Source: CAZYME01 sp964648115
GTDB lineage: Bacteria > Pseudomonadota > Gammaproteobacteria > Legionellales > Legionellaceae
NCBI GenBank assembly: GCA_964648115.1
Contig: CAZYME010000017.1
Location: 1-57,235 of the forward strand
Direction: 5' to 3'
Length of the DNA stretch: 57,235 nt
Below the pieces are notes generated by a model. The model was not told where the DNA came from. It saw nothing but the letters and a program-made list of their open reading frames with translations, and did not search any database. The position numbers and the translations under genes were made by a program. The first letter of the stretch is position 1, and every line of letters starts with the position of its first letter. Shown one piece after another: positions 32,701 through 41,003 of the stretch.

Positions 32701-34926
32701 GAGATCTAATAAAACTTCATTCTCAATATCTACTACACCCGCATCCGCGGGTATAAACAAATAGGGCTGAAAAATATTATATAAGCTGCGTAGCTTATTT
32801 TTTCGCTCAAGAAGCTGCGAAGCAGGTACATCAGCAGGTACCTCAATTTGTAATTCATTAATGAAATCATCATAAGCATTTAAAGCAGTTTCAAGTTTTG
32901 CACGTTGTGTTTGATAGAATCTACACAAAGTTGCAGCTTGAGGAGTAGTTAAATATTGTGGATTGCTTAATTGGTTATCTCCGTTAACAACCGCAAATGT
33001 TAATGCTGTAAGAGAGCTCTGATGTAAAGCACTTTGCTCATCGATTTTAAACGGATTTTCTCTTGTAGAGTGTGGAGATAGTTTTAACTCTTGAATTCCT
33101 CTAGAGACAGAAGAGATTATGTCAGTATTTAAATCACAATTAAAAGCATGAGAGGTCGCTACCTTCCCTAATTGGGCAACCAAAGTCGGCCGCAAACTAA
33201 GAACAGCTTCAACCCTAATGCCCGCTTGCCCCTGGAAAGGAAGGTAAGAGAGTATCCCTCTGGTAGGAGCAGGGGCATCGGTAAGTAGCCCAGTAACAAT
33301 AGCTTGGTTTAAAGGAATATCAGATTGTAGAACGTAAGGTTGTAAAAGCACATAATGTTGCGCTAAGGCCAGCTTAGTAGCCCTAGGTAGCTCACTAAGT
33401 TGCACGTGCCGATCCTGCTGTTCTTGAAGAATCCTAAAAAATTCGTCAGCTGCAAAACGCACGTTTTGCAATATCAATAATGCTTCTTTTTCCGTTGCTA
33501 ATCGATCATAAGAGTGCTCAAGACGATCTGCTACAAATTTCGGATCTTCTAGAATAAGTAATGCTGGCGCCGCTGAAAAATCAACAAATTTCTGTACATA
33601 CGAAACGAGCGTTTTATACATACTGGCAACATGATTGATTAGTGGGCGAGACAAAGTACCTGGTTCTAGGATTGAATTCTGTTCAATTTTATCTGCAAGC
33701 CCAAATAATGCCGCCAATGCTTTTTTTAATTCTTCAAGTTTAACCCGAGCAGTCTGTTGTGTTGTCTCGTTAACATGACCAATTTGTTCATAAATACTCA
33801 GAGCTAAAGTAATAGTATGACGAATAGCATGGATATAATGCAGTGCTTGTAATGGCAAAAACACACTATTAACACGCGCACCTTCTAGCTCATCTAAAAG
33901 CCGCAGCGCACGCTCACGTAATTCAACTAACCGTACTCTATCAATTCTAGGCGCGCGCGCAGAAACACTAGATGATAATTCTTCAAGGGAAGATGTAATC
34001 GTACCCAGATACGCCGGTAATTGTGCCCCAAATAGAGCAAGGTACTCATAATCAGGCCCATCGGTCCTCAGATCTAATTGATCTACGACAGTACCAGCTA
34101 AAACACCAGCTTGATGGGGTATGTCGCGCTGACTCATTCGCGCCATGCGCCCCATCGTTGCCTCTCGATAGGGCTCCGTATACGTTCTCAACGTGGATAG
34201 GACAGGAGTCAGCGACGCGATTTCTGGACCAAATATTTCTAAAAAATCAACATCGAAATGCGTAGCAAGTTGGCCCGCTTGGTATGCATGACGTACAGTA
34301 CTTCGATATAGTGTACTCAAATCACCAATAATATGATCGGGTCTTAAAGTACCGCCCAAATTAACTTCCTCAGCCCCTTGTAAAGCTATTTTTCCATGGT
34401 GAAGGGCATTGAAAAATTTTTCAATTTGAGAAACGATTGCTGGATGACCTTCAAACCTAATGAATGGCTCACGTTCTGGGGCTATATGAGTATGAGCTGT
34501 TAAAGCTCTTAATTTAAGCAACTGCTCTCTCGAGGCATATTGAGTTGTGTCAGGTTCTATAGGGAATATCGCCTCGAGCTCACGAGCTTCCCCATGGGCT
34601 CTGGGTAGCGCTCTCCATCCGAAGCGTCCATCTATATAGTAGGCGCCTCCATCAAATAAAACATAAGATGGTTTATTATCCAATAATGTTTTAAGCTCGT
34701 CGCGAGGCATTGTTCGCGGATCGGTCGACATCCGAATAAGACCACACCCGGAACTTGTTAAATAATTCTGGACCCTTTCATTAATTATATATTTACGAAG
34801 CCTCTCACTAAAAAGAGGACTGTTGAGCTTTTCAAGAATGGCCCTCTCAATATCACCAATAAGCCATGAAAATTTCTGTGCTTTTAGCATAGCAAGAGTA
34901 TTTAGGTATTCTGTAAACATCGGCAT
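29794..34926 (-). CDS. Giant 1710-residue orphan protein with a novel repeat, candidate effector
   Basis: A soluble, almost wholly helical protein. Seen: three copies of a roughly 90-residue unit whose core is CGL(I/V)..(Q/S)TDP...... (F/L).L...K....YN..FYAD, at Cys61, Cys1419 and Cys1517. The last two are tandem, 98 residues apart, and the first is at the other end of a helical middle of about 1,250 residues. The C-terminus has a short hydrophobic piece (SWFKQLILDLFTWVGIYTP) and a Pro/Ala/Gly tail. There is no signal peptide. The start is uncertain (ATG 34926 or 34920; no clear ribosome site). Size and build match giant Dot/Icm-type effectors; this is inference. It ends 53 bases before hflK and may share its transcript. 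Confidence 0.75.
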   Translation of the reverse strand: MPMFTEYLNTLAMLKAQKFSWLIGDIERAILEKLNSPLFSERLRKYIINERVQNYLTSSGCGLIRMSTDPRTMPRDELKTLLDNKPSYVLFDGGAYYIDGRFGWRALPRAHGEARELEAIFPIEPDTTQYASREQLLKLRALTAHTHIAPEREPFIRFEGHPAIVSQIEKFFNALHHGKIALQGAEEVNLGGTLRPDHIIGDLSTLYRSTVRHAYQAGQLATHFDVDFLEIFGPEIASLTPVLSTLRTYTEPYREATMGRMARMSQRDIPHQAGVLAGTVVDQLDLRTDGPDYEYLALFGAQLPAYLGTITSSLEELSSSVSARAPRIDRVRLVELRERALRLLDELEGARVNSVFLPLQALHYIHAIRHTITLALSIYEQIGHVNETTQQTARVKLEELKKALAALFGLADKIEQNSILEPGTLSRPLINHVASMYKTLVSYVQKFVDFSAAPALLILEDPKFVADRLEHSYDRLATEKEALLILQNVRFAADEFFRILQEQQDRHVQLSELPRATKLALAQHYVLLQPYVLQSDIPLNQAIVTGLLTDAPAPTRGILSYLPFQGQAGIRVEAVLSLRPTLVAQLGKVATSHAFNCDLNTDIISSVSRGIQELKLSPHSTRENPFKIDEQSALHQSSLTALTFAVVNGDNQLSNPQYLTTPQAATLCRFYQTQRAKLETALNAYDDFINELQIEVPADVPASQLLERKNKLRSLYNIFQPYLFIPADAGVVDIENEVLLDLERKIIAALSSDQPQVMPDNTLVLLEPVRERFISLSERLNTRHNVFIGAVQTCLRNDNAAKVLVLAPTPDRAFHFLSHQELSSAVSRLRTYLSGQISSFNAAFRDHLTMDPAATTLPFPGLDDVNGRLAQSSQVLVLKQAFNCLYFLEKVIVGLEQLNDQSRETDYAIQLVQIADNVIKTFLILQSLAKTPYLSPFVNEIKQKLLTVQTTLRELQTYYAPAPLVQTVEGADTAPPVTGYTPTFYVFNTLLFLPTHIAALRVNQSVDPDAARTVHAYAEKVTTDLERIIRNSDSYWKLSTEVLTMYRLFWALKAKLLELTTVSHDIVVDNLKDINDNILTNILLELDRWEDGLSLNAGTLTKPIAEMFASFYQGLLEPLGLDSDTHISLATSIRPIERRIGAVNERLEQAKYEQNIIRDKKPLLKDLLDSIRTYRLSERTGSNPAWLEECKAELVTRFQNALPILNEENQRLSPDIEPGTAASQALDALLLAGARNVPQLANIEALASACFHDCDGKLASYQLTIDTANTKNDYLNNLLDTQPALKTHFVDRYAVASFEKSTAHALSAQRVGLADRKLRIEYADALEKWLEDAKDLILLQAKTDDVGIDRKIEELILNQITAFNDRYYQDYCHLDQITGAVARLRRYVDGQHWCEGVRTMQPKRAAVAQLESLCNEASCGLITMETDPVRANFDHIKSLSAGKNAVILYNDEIFYADMERGVSKIEIGPGRLGEFNKLKQLFPVPRPYKAATRDELSLVNAIRQPIIGPPIPDILECGLVTIQTDPMQVPFDQIRTLAAGKNAVIWYNSEMFYADILAGRVSKIPVNPSKNADFDKLKLSFCQFANMDELRLISSLRGWRTPIISERIENIKHYLGSDPASFERMMCAQRSHTFFAPSWFKQLILDLFTWVGIYTPERKAGYNQLTGSVNNPPAASSVGMFGFFSMESRRSYALPGAEQPVVGAAQPGLA

Positions 34927-35059
34927 CGGCAGACTAAATGTTTGAAAAGCGTAGCTAGATTGTACACGAATTTCTACGACGAGGCAATTTGTTTAAAAAT
35001 AATTCAGAAGTATGCTGTTTTTCTTAATATATCAAGGAGATGGGTGTTTTAATAAAAAA

Positions 35060-35275
35060 CGTTCGTGCTGAGGAGCGCTACTGCCATTAAGTTAACGTGA
35101 GTTTCGAATAAGAGAGATCGAATCAATGTAGCCCGGACGGAGCGAAGCGAAATGCGGGGATCAAACCTGGGGCCATTCCCGCACTCCGCTTCGCTCCATA
35201 CGGGCTACGATAAGGTTTACTCAGTATTTTTCGCGAAATTCGCATTAACTTAATGACAGTGGAGCTCCTCCCAAG
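35060..35275. repeat. Family B element nested in an E-like palindrome
   Basis: The outer arms GTTCGTGCTGAGGAGCGC with CTGCCATTAAGTTAACG (35060-35098) and CGCATTAACTTAATGACAGT with GGAGCTCCTCCC (35241-35272) resemble the inner part of the E element at 14727-14934. They enclose a complete family B palindrome (35128-35208, GTAGCCCGGACGGAGCGAAG to CTCCATACGGGCTAC). This occupies most of the gap 34927-35287. The rest is the upstream region of the giant gene. Confidence 0.82.
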
Positions 35276-35287
35276 CACAATAAAAAC

Positions 35288-35962
35288 TCATTCCAGTTTT
35301 TCAAATATCAAATCCCACACCCCATGCCCTAAACGATGGCCACGCTGCTCAAATTTAGTCAATGGGCGTGTATCCGGTCTTGGTGAAAAGCCACCTTCTG
35401 TTTGCTGATTCCTCAAGGTTGGAATAGCCGAGAGCACTTCGAGCATATGCTCCGCATACTCTTGCCAATCCGTAGCGCAATGCACGAAACCACCCACCTT
35501 AATTTTTTGTACCAATTTAGTAATAAAATCAACTTGGACTAATCGACGCTTCTGGTGACGTTTTTTAGGCCACGGATCAGGGAAAAAAATCTGGACACCC
35601 ATTAGCACATCATCAGCCAAACAGGTCTTCATAACCTCTACTGCATCATAAGGGGCGATACGAACATTCGTCACAGCGTTATCATGAAGAGAAGCAACCA
35701 AGCTACCAATGCCCGCACGATGCACCTCAACACCTACAAAATTAAGGTCAGGACGCGCCAATGCCATCGACAATAAAGACGCCCCCATACCAAATCCGAT
35801 TTCAACCACTGTGTCAGCGTCCCTACCAAACTCCTTTGACAAGCACCACAACTCACCTGGCTCTGGTAACACATAATCCGCTAACCACTCATCTAGCGCT
35901 AGTTGCTGGCGATTACTTACACGCCCAGTACGTAAAACAAAACTCTTAATCGTTCGTTGCAT
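35288..35962 (-). CDS. trmB: tRNA (guanine-N7)-methyltransferase
   Basis: A 224-residue SAM-dependent enzyme that makes m7G46 in tRNA. Seen: the SAM motif VVEIGFGMGASLL, GVEVH, and the family block FFPDPWPKKRHQKRRLV. It starts 13 bases after queF on the same strand, so the two tRNA-modification genes are probably one unit. Confidence 0.95.
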   Translation of the reverse strand: MQRTIKSFVLRTGRVSNRQQLALDEWLADYVLPEPGELWCLSKEFGRDADTVVEIGFGMGASLLSMALARPDLNFVGVEVHRAGIGSLVASLHDNAVTNVRIAPYDAVEVMKTCLADDVLMGVQIFFPDPWPKKRHQKRRLVQVDFITKLVQKIKVGGFVHCATDWQEYAEHMLEVLSAIPTLRNQQTEGGFSPRPDTRPLTKFEQRGHRLGHGVWDLIFEKLE

Positions 35963-35975
35963 ATATCTATTAGCC

Positions 35976-36833
35976 TTACTGTCTAATTAATCGTATATTT
36001 TTATCAAGCCTTGGTGATGGGCCATTAGTACGATAAGGATTAATGTCTAATCCACCTCGCCGAGTATAACGCCCATAGACGGTCAGTGACTCGGGCTTGC
36101 AATACTGCATGATATCAACAAAGATCCTTTCGATGCACTGCTCGTGAAATTCATTGTGATTTCTATAGGAGACCAGGTATTTCAGCAATCCCTCCCGATT
36201 GATTTTTTTCCCTTTATAAGCAATCTGCACGCTACCCCAATCTGGCTGATTCGTGACCAAACAATTTGACTTCAACAAATCCGAATACAGCGTTTCTTCA
36301 ACAAGCTCGTCGCTCACAGAAAGAAAAGATGGGTCTACTAAATACACAGAGCATTCTACATCAAGACCATCCAGACTTTCCCCGCTAAACGACCGTTGTA
36401 TGGCAACATTATTTAATGTGCCCAAAGGATAAATAGCAACGGTGACATCAGTTTCAATTCGTTCGGATAAATCATTTTTAATAAGAGATTCCAGCTCAGC
36501 AATATTATTAAACTTAGTGTTATTAAATGAATTAAAATAGAGTTTTAACGATTTGGACTCTACAATTTTTGGTGAGTGACAATCGTAGTAAATTTCAGCG
36601 ATAGCAACCATCGGCTTGCCTTTGTTATTAAGCCAGGACACTTCATAATGATTCCAACAGTCAAAACCTACAAAAGGTAGATTAGCCGGATCGATGCCAA
36701 TTTCTGCGCGTTTCCCAGCGCGTAAAATAGGATACAAGCAGCTTGGATCATAAGAAGAGCCATAAGCTGATTTTTTGCCTAATTCTGATTCATTTGCAAT
36801 GGCTTGGTATTGCTTTAAAACTTCATCATTCAT
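35976..36833 (-). CDS. queF: NADPH-dependent 7-cyano-7-deazaguanine reductase QueF
   Basis: I chose ATG 36833 (MNDEVLKQYQAI, 285 aa), which fits the long type II QueF and has GGGACA in front; the frame is open to 36890. It reduces preQ0 to preQ1 for queuosine in tRNA. Seen: KLYFNSFNNTKF and catalytic Cys in LKSNCLVTNQPDWGS, and the substrate block EFHEQCIERIF. It is divergent from rpmB, with only about 115 bases between. No preQ1 riboswitch shape was seen in the leader. Confidence 0.95.
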   Translation of the reverse strand: MNDEVLKQYQAIANESELGKKSAYGSSYDPSCLYPILRAGKRAEIGIDPANLPFVGFDCWNHYEVSWLNNKGKPMVAIAEIYYDCHSPKIVESKSLKLYFNSFNNTKFNNIAELESLIKNDLSERIETDVTVAIYPLGTLNNVAIQRSFSGESLDGLDVECSVYLVDPSFLSVSDELVEETLYSDLLKSNCLVTNQPDWGSVQIAYKGKKINREGLLKYLVSYRNHNEFHEQCIERIFVDIMQYCKPESLTVYGRYTRRGGLDINPYRTNGPSPRLDKNIRLIRQ

Positions 36834-36949
36834 TGTCCCATACACCCTGATTTTGATAAAAAACCATTTAATAATTGCATCTTCAGCCATTTTTTGCTAT
36901 AAAACGCCTCCAGTATTCTACATTAAAAAAGACGCTTTGGAGTATCAAC

Positions 36950-37186
36950 ATGTCAAGAGTATGCCAAGTTACTGGCAAGCGACCCATCACCGGCAATAAA
37001 GTGTCGCATGCCAACAACAAAACCAGAAGACGCTTTCTGCCCAATATTCAGCACCACCGTTTCTGGGTTGAAGAAGAAAACCGCTTTGTTTCCCTCAAAA
37101 TAAGCACTAAAGCTATGCGTATTATTGATAAACTAGGTATAAAAGCTGTTCTGGATAAATTACGAGCCAAAGGCGAAAAAGTTTAA
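36950..37186 (+). CDS. rpmB: 50S ribosomal protein L28
   Basis: A 78-residue protein starting at 36950 (MSRVCQVTGKRP), preceded by TTTGGAG. Typical L28: SRVCQVTGKRP...NNKTRRRFLPN, then a basic C-terminus. It is followed by rpmG 15 bases later, as in other gammaproteobacteria. Confidence 0.97.
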   Translation: MSRVCQVTGKRPITGNKVSHANNKTRRRFLPNIQHHRFWVEEENRFVSLKISTKAMRIIDKLGIKAVLDKLRAKGEKV

Positions 37187-37201
37187 TTAAGGGGAAACAC
37201 C

Positions 37202-37366
37202 GTGGCCGCTGTTACTGTCAAAGTAAAAATGGAATCAACCGCTGGTACTGGTTACTATAAAACCACTACCAAAAACCCGCGCAATCATCCTGAAAAAATG
37301 GAATTGATGATGTACGATCCAGTTTTGCGCAAACATGTTTTGTTTAAAGAGAAAAAAGTTAAATAA
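37202..37366 (+). CDS. rpmG: 50S ribosomal protein L33
   Basis: A 54-residue protein with a GTG start after AAGGGG. The translation MAAVTVKVKMESTAGTGYYK continues to the usual NPEK-like block NHPEKMELMMYDP and a lysine-rich end. It is the zinc-free form, with no cysteine. In one unit with rpmB. Confidence 0.97.
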   Translation: MAAVTVKVKMESTAGTGYYKTTTKNPRNHPEKMELMMYDPVLRKHVLFKEKKVK

Positions 37367-37420
37367 TATCTCAACTTTTCCATCTTATTTTTTATTTGTC
37401 ATAATGATGTCAAATTAAGC

Positions 37421-37502
37421 TGTGACCTAGATGGAGGGCAGCGTAATCCGGGTTTTTGGTGCCCCAACATCCCGGATTACGCTGCCCTCCAACCAGGCTA
37501 CG
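37421..37502. repeat. Family A palindromic repeat
   Basis: ATGGAGGGCAGCGTAATCCG and CGGATTACGCTGCCCTCCAA are long, nearly perfect arms; the ends (GACCTAG/CCAGGCTAC) are diverged. It lies after rpmG and before rpoN, where it may stop transcription of the ribosomal operon. Confidence 0.85.
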
Positions 37503-37629
37503 CCACTCAAATTAATACCATCGCATGAACACCTTCCACCTTTTTTACACACAAAATAATCAGGTATTACCTGGATAATCCTCACAAATCAATTACACTT
37601 ATACTAATAGCCGTAAAATCGAGTGTGGT

Positions 37630-39054
37630 ATGAAACCGTCGTTGCGTCTTAGTGTTGGTCAGCAACTTACGCTGACACCTCAGCTCCAACAAGCAATTCG
37701 TTTACTACAGTTATCTACGTTGGATTTAAAACAAGAAATTCAAAACCAAGTCGACTCCAACCCTCTGCTAGACGCAACTATGAATGATGAACAAGCAGAG
37801 CAATCTCTTCAGAACACACAAAATTTGCAAGAAGAATATACAGACTTTCAATGGTCCAGTCTCTATACAAACCAAACCCAAAGCAGCAATTTCAACGAAG
37901 ATGTCTACAAGAATGAAAATTTACATTGTACTTCATTTAATTTACAAGATTATCTTCGCTGGCAGTTAGAGCTTACACCCATGTCAAATGTTGACCACGT
38001 TATAGCCACTGCGATTATTGATGCTATTGATGAGAATGGACTCTTAACGGTGTCTCTAACTGATTTACAGGATGCCCTTAATAGTGACGCGTATCCACTA
38101 AATCATGCGGAAATTGAGGCTGTTAGGCACCGCATCCAACACTTTGAGCCGGTAGGATGTGGGTCAATTAACCTAGCCGACGCCTTACTTTTTCAGTTAG
38201 GGCAGTTACCCGCTGAGACGCCACATTTGTTGCTCACAAAAAAAATTATCCAAGAAAATATGGAGTTATTAGGGAAACATCATTATCGACAGCTCATGAA
38301 AATTTACCATATTGATGAAACTACTTTAGATGCTGTCTTAGACATAATTCAGCATTTAAATCCTAAACCAGGAAGCATGGCAAATCAGACAAACCCCGAG
38401 TTTGCTATACCAGATTTGACCGTTAAAAAAATAGGCCATTATTGGCGAGTAGAGCTCAATCCTTACACGCTTCCACGCCTCAGTATCAACAGCTATTATG
38501 CTTCACTTATCCCACATACAAAAAATACTATTGAACATCAGTTTTTAAAAAATAATTTACAGGAAGCGCGCTGGTTTTTAAAAAGTATACAAAGCCGGCA
38601 AGAAACATTGTTAAAAGTAGCTCGCTATATAGTAGACTATCAAAAAGGATTTTTAGAGTTTGGCGAAGAAGCCATGAAACCCTTGATTCTAGACGACGTA
38701 GCTAAAGCACTAAATCTTCATGAGTCAACGATATCACGTGTCACCACACAAAAATTCATTGACACACCGCGTGGATTACTGGAACTTAAATACTTTTTTT
38801 CGAGCCATGTTCCTACTGCTATGGGTGGGGAGTGTTCGTCTACCGCGATTCGCGCGCTTATCAAAAAATTGCTTGGGGAAGAAAACTGCAGAGCACCATT
38901 GAGTGATAACAAGATTGCAAAGCTGATTAGCGAACAAGGCATTCAAATAGCGCGACGTACCGTCACTAAATACCGTGAAATGATGGGGATTGCATCCTCT
39001 TCAGCACGAAAAATGATTAATAACAAAACAACCATGGCGCATGCTAGGAAATAA
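37630..39054 (+). CDS. rpoN: RNA polymerase sigma-54 factor
   Basis: A 474-residue alternative sigma factor that needs AAA+ activators to open promoters. Seen: the glutamine-rich region I (LGQQL-like SVGQQLTLTPQLQQAIRL), an acidic region II, the core-binding domain, and the RpoN box ARRTVTKYRE near the C-terminus, which reads the -24 element. It is followed by hpf and npr, the usual order. No -24/-12 promoter was seen by eye in the window. Confidence 0.96.
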   Translation: MKPSLRLSVGQQLTLTPQLQQAIRLLQLSTLDLKQEIQNQVDSNPLLDATMNDEQAEQSLQNTQNLQEEYTDFQWSSLYTNQTQSSNFNEDVYKNENLHCTSFNLQDYLRWQLELTPMSNVDHVIATAIIDAIDENGLLTVSLTDLQDALNSDAYPLNHAEIEAVRHRIQHFEPVGCGSINLADALLFQLGQLPAETPHLLLTKKIIQENMELLGKHHYRQLMKIYHIDETTLDAVLDIIQHLNPKPGSMANQTNPEFAIPDLTVKKIGHYWRVELNPYTLPRLSINSYYASLIPHTKNTIEHQFLKNNLQEARWFLKSIQSRQETLLKVARYIVDYQKGFLEFGEEAMKPLILDDVAKALNLHESTISRVTTQKFIDTPRGLLELKYFFSSHVPTAMGGECSSTAIRALIKKLLGEENCRAPLSDNKIAKLISEQGIQIARRTVTKYREMMGIASSSARKMINNKTTMAHARK

Positions 39055-39083
39055 CGCCCGGCATGGTCATAAAGGAGAGCATT

Positions 39084-39374
39084 ATGCAAATCAACTTCAC
39101 AGGTCATCGCATGGAAATTACTCCTGCTTTAAGAACATTCACAGAAGAAAAATTCGATAAGTTGGAGAGGCATTTTGACAAAATCACAGCAATCAATGTG
39201 ATTTTTGATGTAGAAAAACTAAGGCAAATTGCAGAAGCTACGATATTGGTTGTCAAAGGAGAGGTACACGCTAGCTCCGAGTCTGAAGACATGTATACAG
39301 CAATTGATATTTTGGTTGATAAGCTTGATAGACAGCTGATAAAACATAAGGAAAAAATACGCGATCGCAGCTGA
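39084..39374 (+). CDS. hpf: Ribosome hibernation-promoting factor
   Basis: A 96-residue protein of the HPF/RaiA family starting at 39084 (MQINFTGHRMEITP), with AAGGAG just upstream. It binds the 30S subunit in stationary phase and promotes 100S dimers. The short form has no C-terminal dimerisation domain. It is 29 bases after rpoN. Confidence 0.95.
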   Translation: MQINFTGHRMEITPALRTFTEEKFDKLERHFDKITAINVIFDVEKLRQIAEATILVVKGEVHASSESEDMYTAIDILVDKLDRQLIKHKEKIRDRS

Positions 39375-39387
39375 GCTTAACATTCGG

Positions 39388-39414
39388 TATCGCGCGGGCC
39401 GGCCTGCGCGATAC
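39388..39414. other. Hairpin between hpf and npr
   Basis: GTATCGCGCGGG and the near-complement CCTGCGCGATAC make a strong stem over GCCGG. It lies just after the hpf stop. No T-run follows, so it may be a processing or attenuation site instead of a full terminator. Confidence 0.5.
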
Positions 39415-39447
39415 ACTAGAGGTAATGTATGATAGATTATAGTCATC

Positions 39448-39717
39448 ATGATAAAAACTAACGTCACCATCATCAATAAATTAGGCTTGCACGCGCGAGC
39501 TTCAGCAAAATTTGTTTCCACTGCAGCAAGATTTCAAAGCCGCATCGACGTCACCAAAGAAACACAAACCATCAATGGCAAGAGTATCATGGGCGTTATG
39601 ATGCTAGCCGCAAGTAAAGGCTGTGAATTAACCCTACAGATTGAAGGCCCCGATGAGGCAGAAATGGAAACAGCCTTGCTTGAGTTAATCAACAATCGCT
39701 TCCACGAAGCAGAGTAG
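39448..39717 (+). CDS. ptsO: HPr-family phosphocarrier NPr
   Basis: An 89-residue protein with active His15 in GLHARASAKFV and Ser46 in NGKSIMGVMMLAASKG, the two hallmark sites of HPr. In gammaproteobacteria the HPr near rpoN is NPr of the nitrogen PTS, taking phosphate from EI-Ntr (PtsP) for PtsN. Here ptsN and rapZ, normally between hpf and npr, are missing at this place. Confidence 0.93.
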   Translation: MIKTNVTIINKLGLHARASAKFVSTAARFQSRIDVTKETQTINGKSIMGVMMLAASKGCELTLQIEGPDEAEMETALLELINNRFHEAE

Positions 39718-39778
39718 GTTGGGTCGCAAATATTCACGAAGAATCCGAGCCGCGGCTCGGAAAAGTTGTCAAGTTGCC

Positions 39779-40525
39779 CTATTTAACCTTCTTTATAAGC
39801 CGACGCTGCTTTCGCACACGCTGTATGGCAATAAGCGTTTGCAATGGCCCAGAGAGAGCATACAACGTAAAACCGCAAAACAACACTACAGAAGGATTTG
39901 AAGCTATTGCTACGAAGAGAATGACAATCAACAATACATGCAGAAAAGGAACCTTGCCTTTAAAATCCAGCTCTTTAAAACTGTAATATCGAACATTACT
40001 CACCATCAACACTGCCGCAATCACGACAAATCCTGCCGCCACTATCGAAAAGAACATGTGTGTCCAATCATTTTGATAGCATAACCAAACAAAAGATGAC
40101 ACAACTGCTGCTGCAGGTGGGCAAGCTAATCCTTGAAAATACCGTTTATCGGCTGTTTCCACCTGCGTATTAAAGCGTGCAAGCCGTAAAGCCACTGCTG
40201 CCGTGTATATGAATGCTATCAACCAACCTAATTTTCCCAGTTGATGCAAGCTCCAACTATAAAGAAGCAAAGCTGGGGCTACTCCAAACGTGACCATGTC
40301 TGACAAACTGTCATACTCAGCGCCAAATGCTGTCTGGGTATTGGTCATACGCGCAATACGCCCATCCAAACCATCAGCAATCATACCAATGAAAATTGCG
40401 ACGACGGCAACTTCATACTGCGTCTTTAATGATGCAACAATCGAGTAAAATGCGGCAAACAAGCTCCCAGTCGTCAGTAAATTAGGTAATAAATAAATTC
40501 CCGAGCGATGTTCTTTTTGCTTCAC
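39779..40525 (-). CDS. pssA: CDP-diacylglycerol--serine O-phosphatidyltransferase
   Basis: A 248-residue integral membrane enzyme with a GTG start (GAGG nearby) that makes phosphatidylserine, the precursor of phosphatidylethanolamine. Seen: the CDP-alcohol phosphotransferase motif with Asp51, Asp54, Asp72 and Asp76 (DGLDGRIAR and AEYDSLSD) and about seven hydrophobic segments. This is the membrane-bound type II form, not the E. coli-type soluble enzyme. It converges on npr; a short GC palindrome (CCGAGCCGCGGCTCGG) lies in the gap. Confidence 0.93.
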   Translation of the reverse strand: MKQKEHRSGIYLLPNLLTTGSLFAAFYSIVASLKTQYEVAVVAIFIGMIADGLDGRIARMTNTQTAFGAEYDSLSDMVTFGVAPALLLYSWSLHQLGKLGWLIAFIYTAAVALRLARFNTQVETADKRYFQGLACPPAAAVVSSFVWLCYQNDWTHMFFSIVAAGFVVIAAVLMVSNVRYYSFKELDFKGKVPFLHVLLIVILFVAIASNPSVVLFCGFTLYALSGPLQTLIAIQRVRKQRRLIKKVK

Positions 40526-40677
40526 AACACAAGCCTCATCTGAAGTTAATCAGTGGTATTCTATCATAATAGGGGTAAACACTGCCATGTACTATAAATT
40601 AAAGCCCCTGAAATCACCGCGAAGGCCTGTATGGTGCTATACTATACACACTGTTTTTTATTATATAGCTATCTGGC

Positions 40678-40956
40678 ATGACGAAACCCGAAAACAAAAA
40701 AATTGTGATCGAAGGCGTCACTGAGCAGGGGAAACTTTTCCGCCCTAGTGATTGGGCTGAACGTATGAGTGGCACTATGGCTAGCTTCAAAAATAGCCGC
40801 ATTCATTATTCTCCCCTCCTACAGCCCAGCGTTAACCATGAAGGCTACAAATGCGTGTTACTAGACCCAAAACTGAAGGAATCCAGCCCTCAGGTTTATC
40901 AAGCTATCCTAGAATTTGCTAAAGCTAATAACCTTAAAATTTGTGGTGAAGATTAG
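40678..40956 (+). CDS. DUF3579 family protein
   Basis: A 92-residue conserved protein of unknown function. Seen: IVIEGVTEQGKLFRPSDWAER, then YSPLLQPS and KCVLLDPKL, the features of the DUF3579 family, which is common in beta- and gammaproteobacteria. No membrane segment. It lies 47 bases upstream of dbpA on the same strand. Confidence 0.85.
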   Translation: MTKPENKKIVIEGVTEQGKLFRPSDWAERMSGTMASFKNSRIHYSPLLQPSVNHEGYKCVLLDPKLKESSPQVYQAILEFAKANNLKICGED

Positions 40957-41003
40957 GGAGTGTTAGGCTACGCCCTCATTTGTGAATCAAGCGATGTACT
41001 TAT

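Noticed and set aside
36834..36949. Possible preQ1 riboswitch before queF
   Set aside because: The leader is short and shows no stem with the A-rich tail needed for a preQ1 aptamer.
39719..39986. Small open frames after npr
   Set aside because: They lie antisense to pssA or in the short gap and show no start signal or protein-like features.
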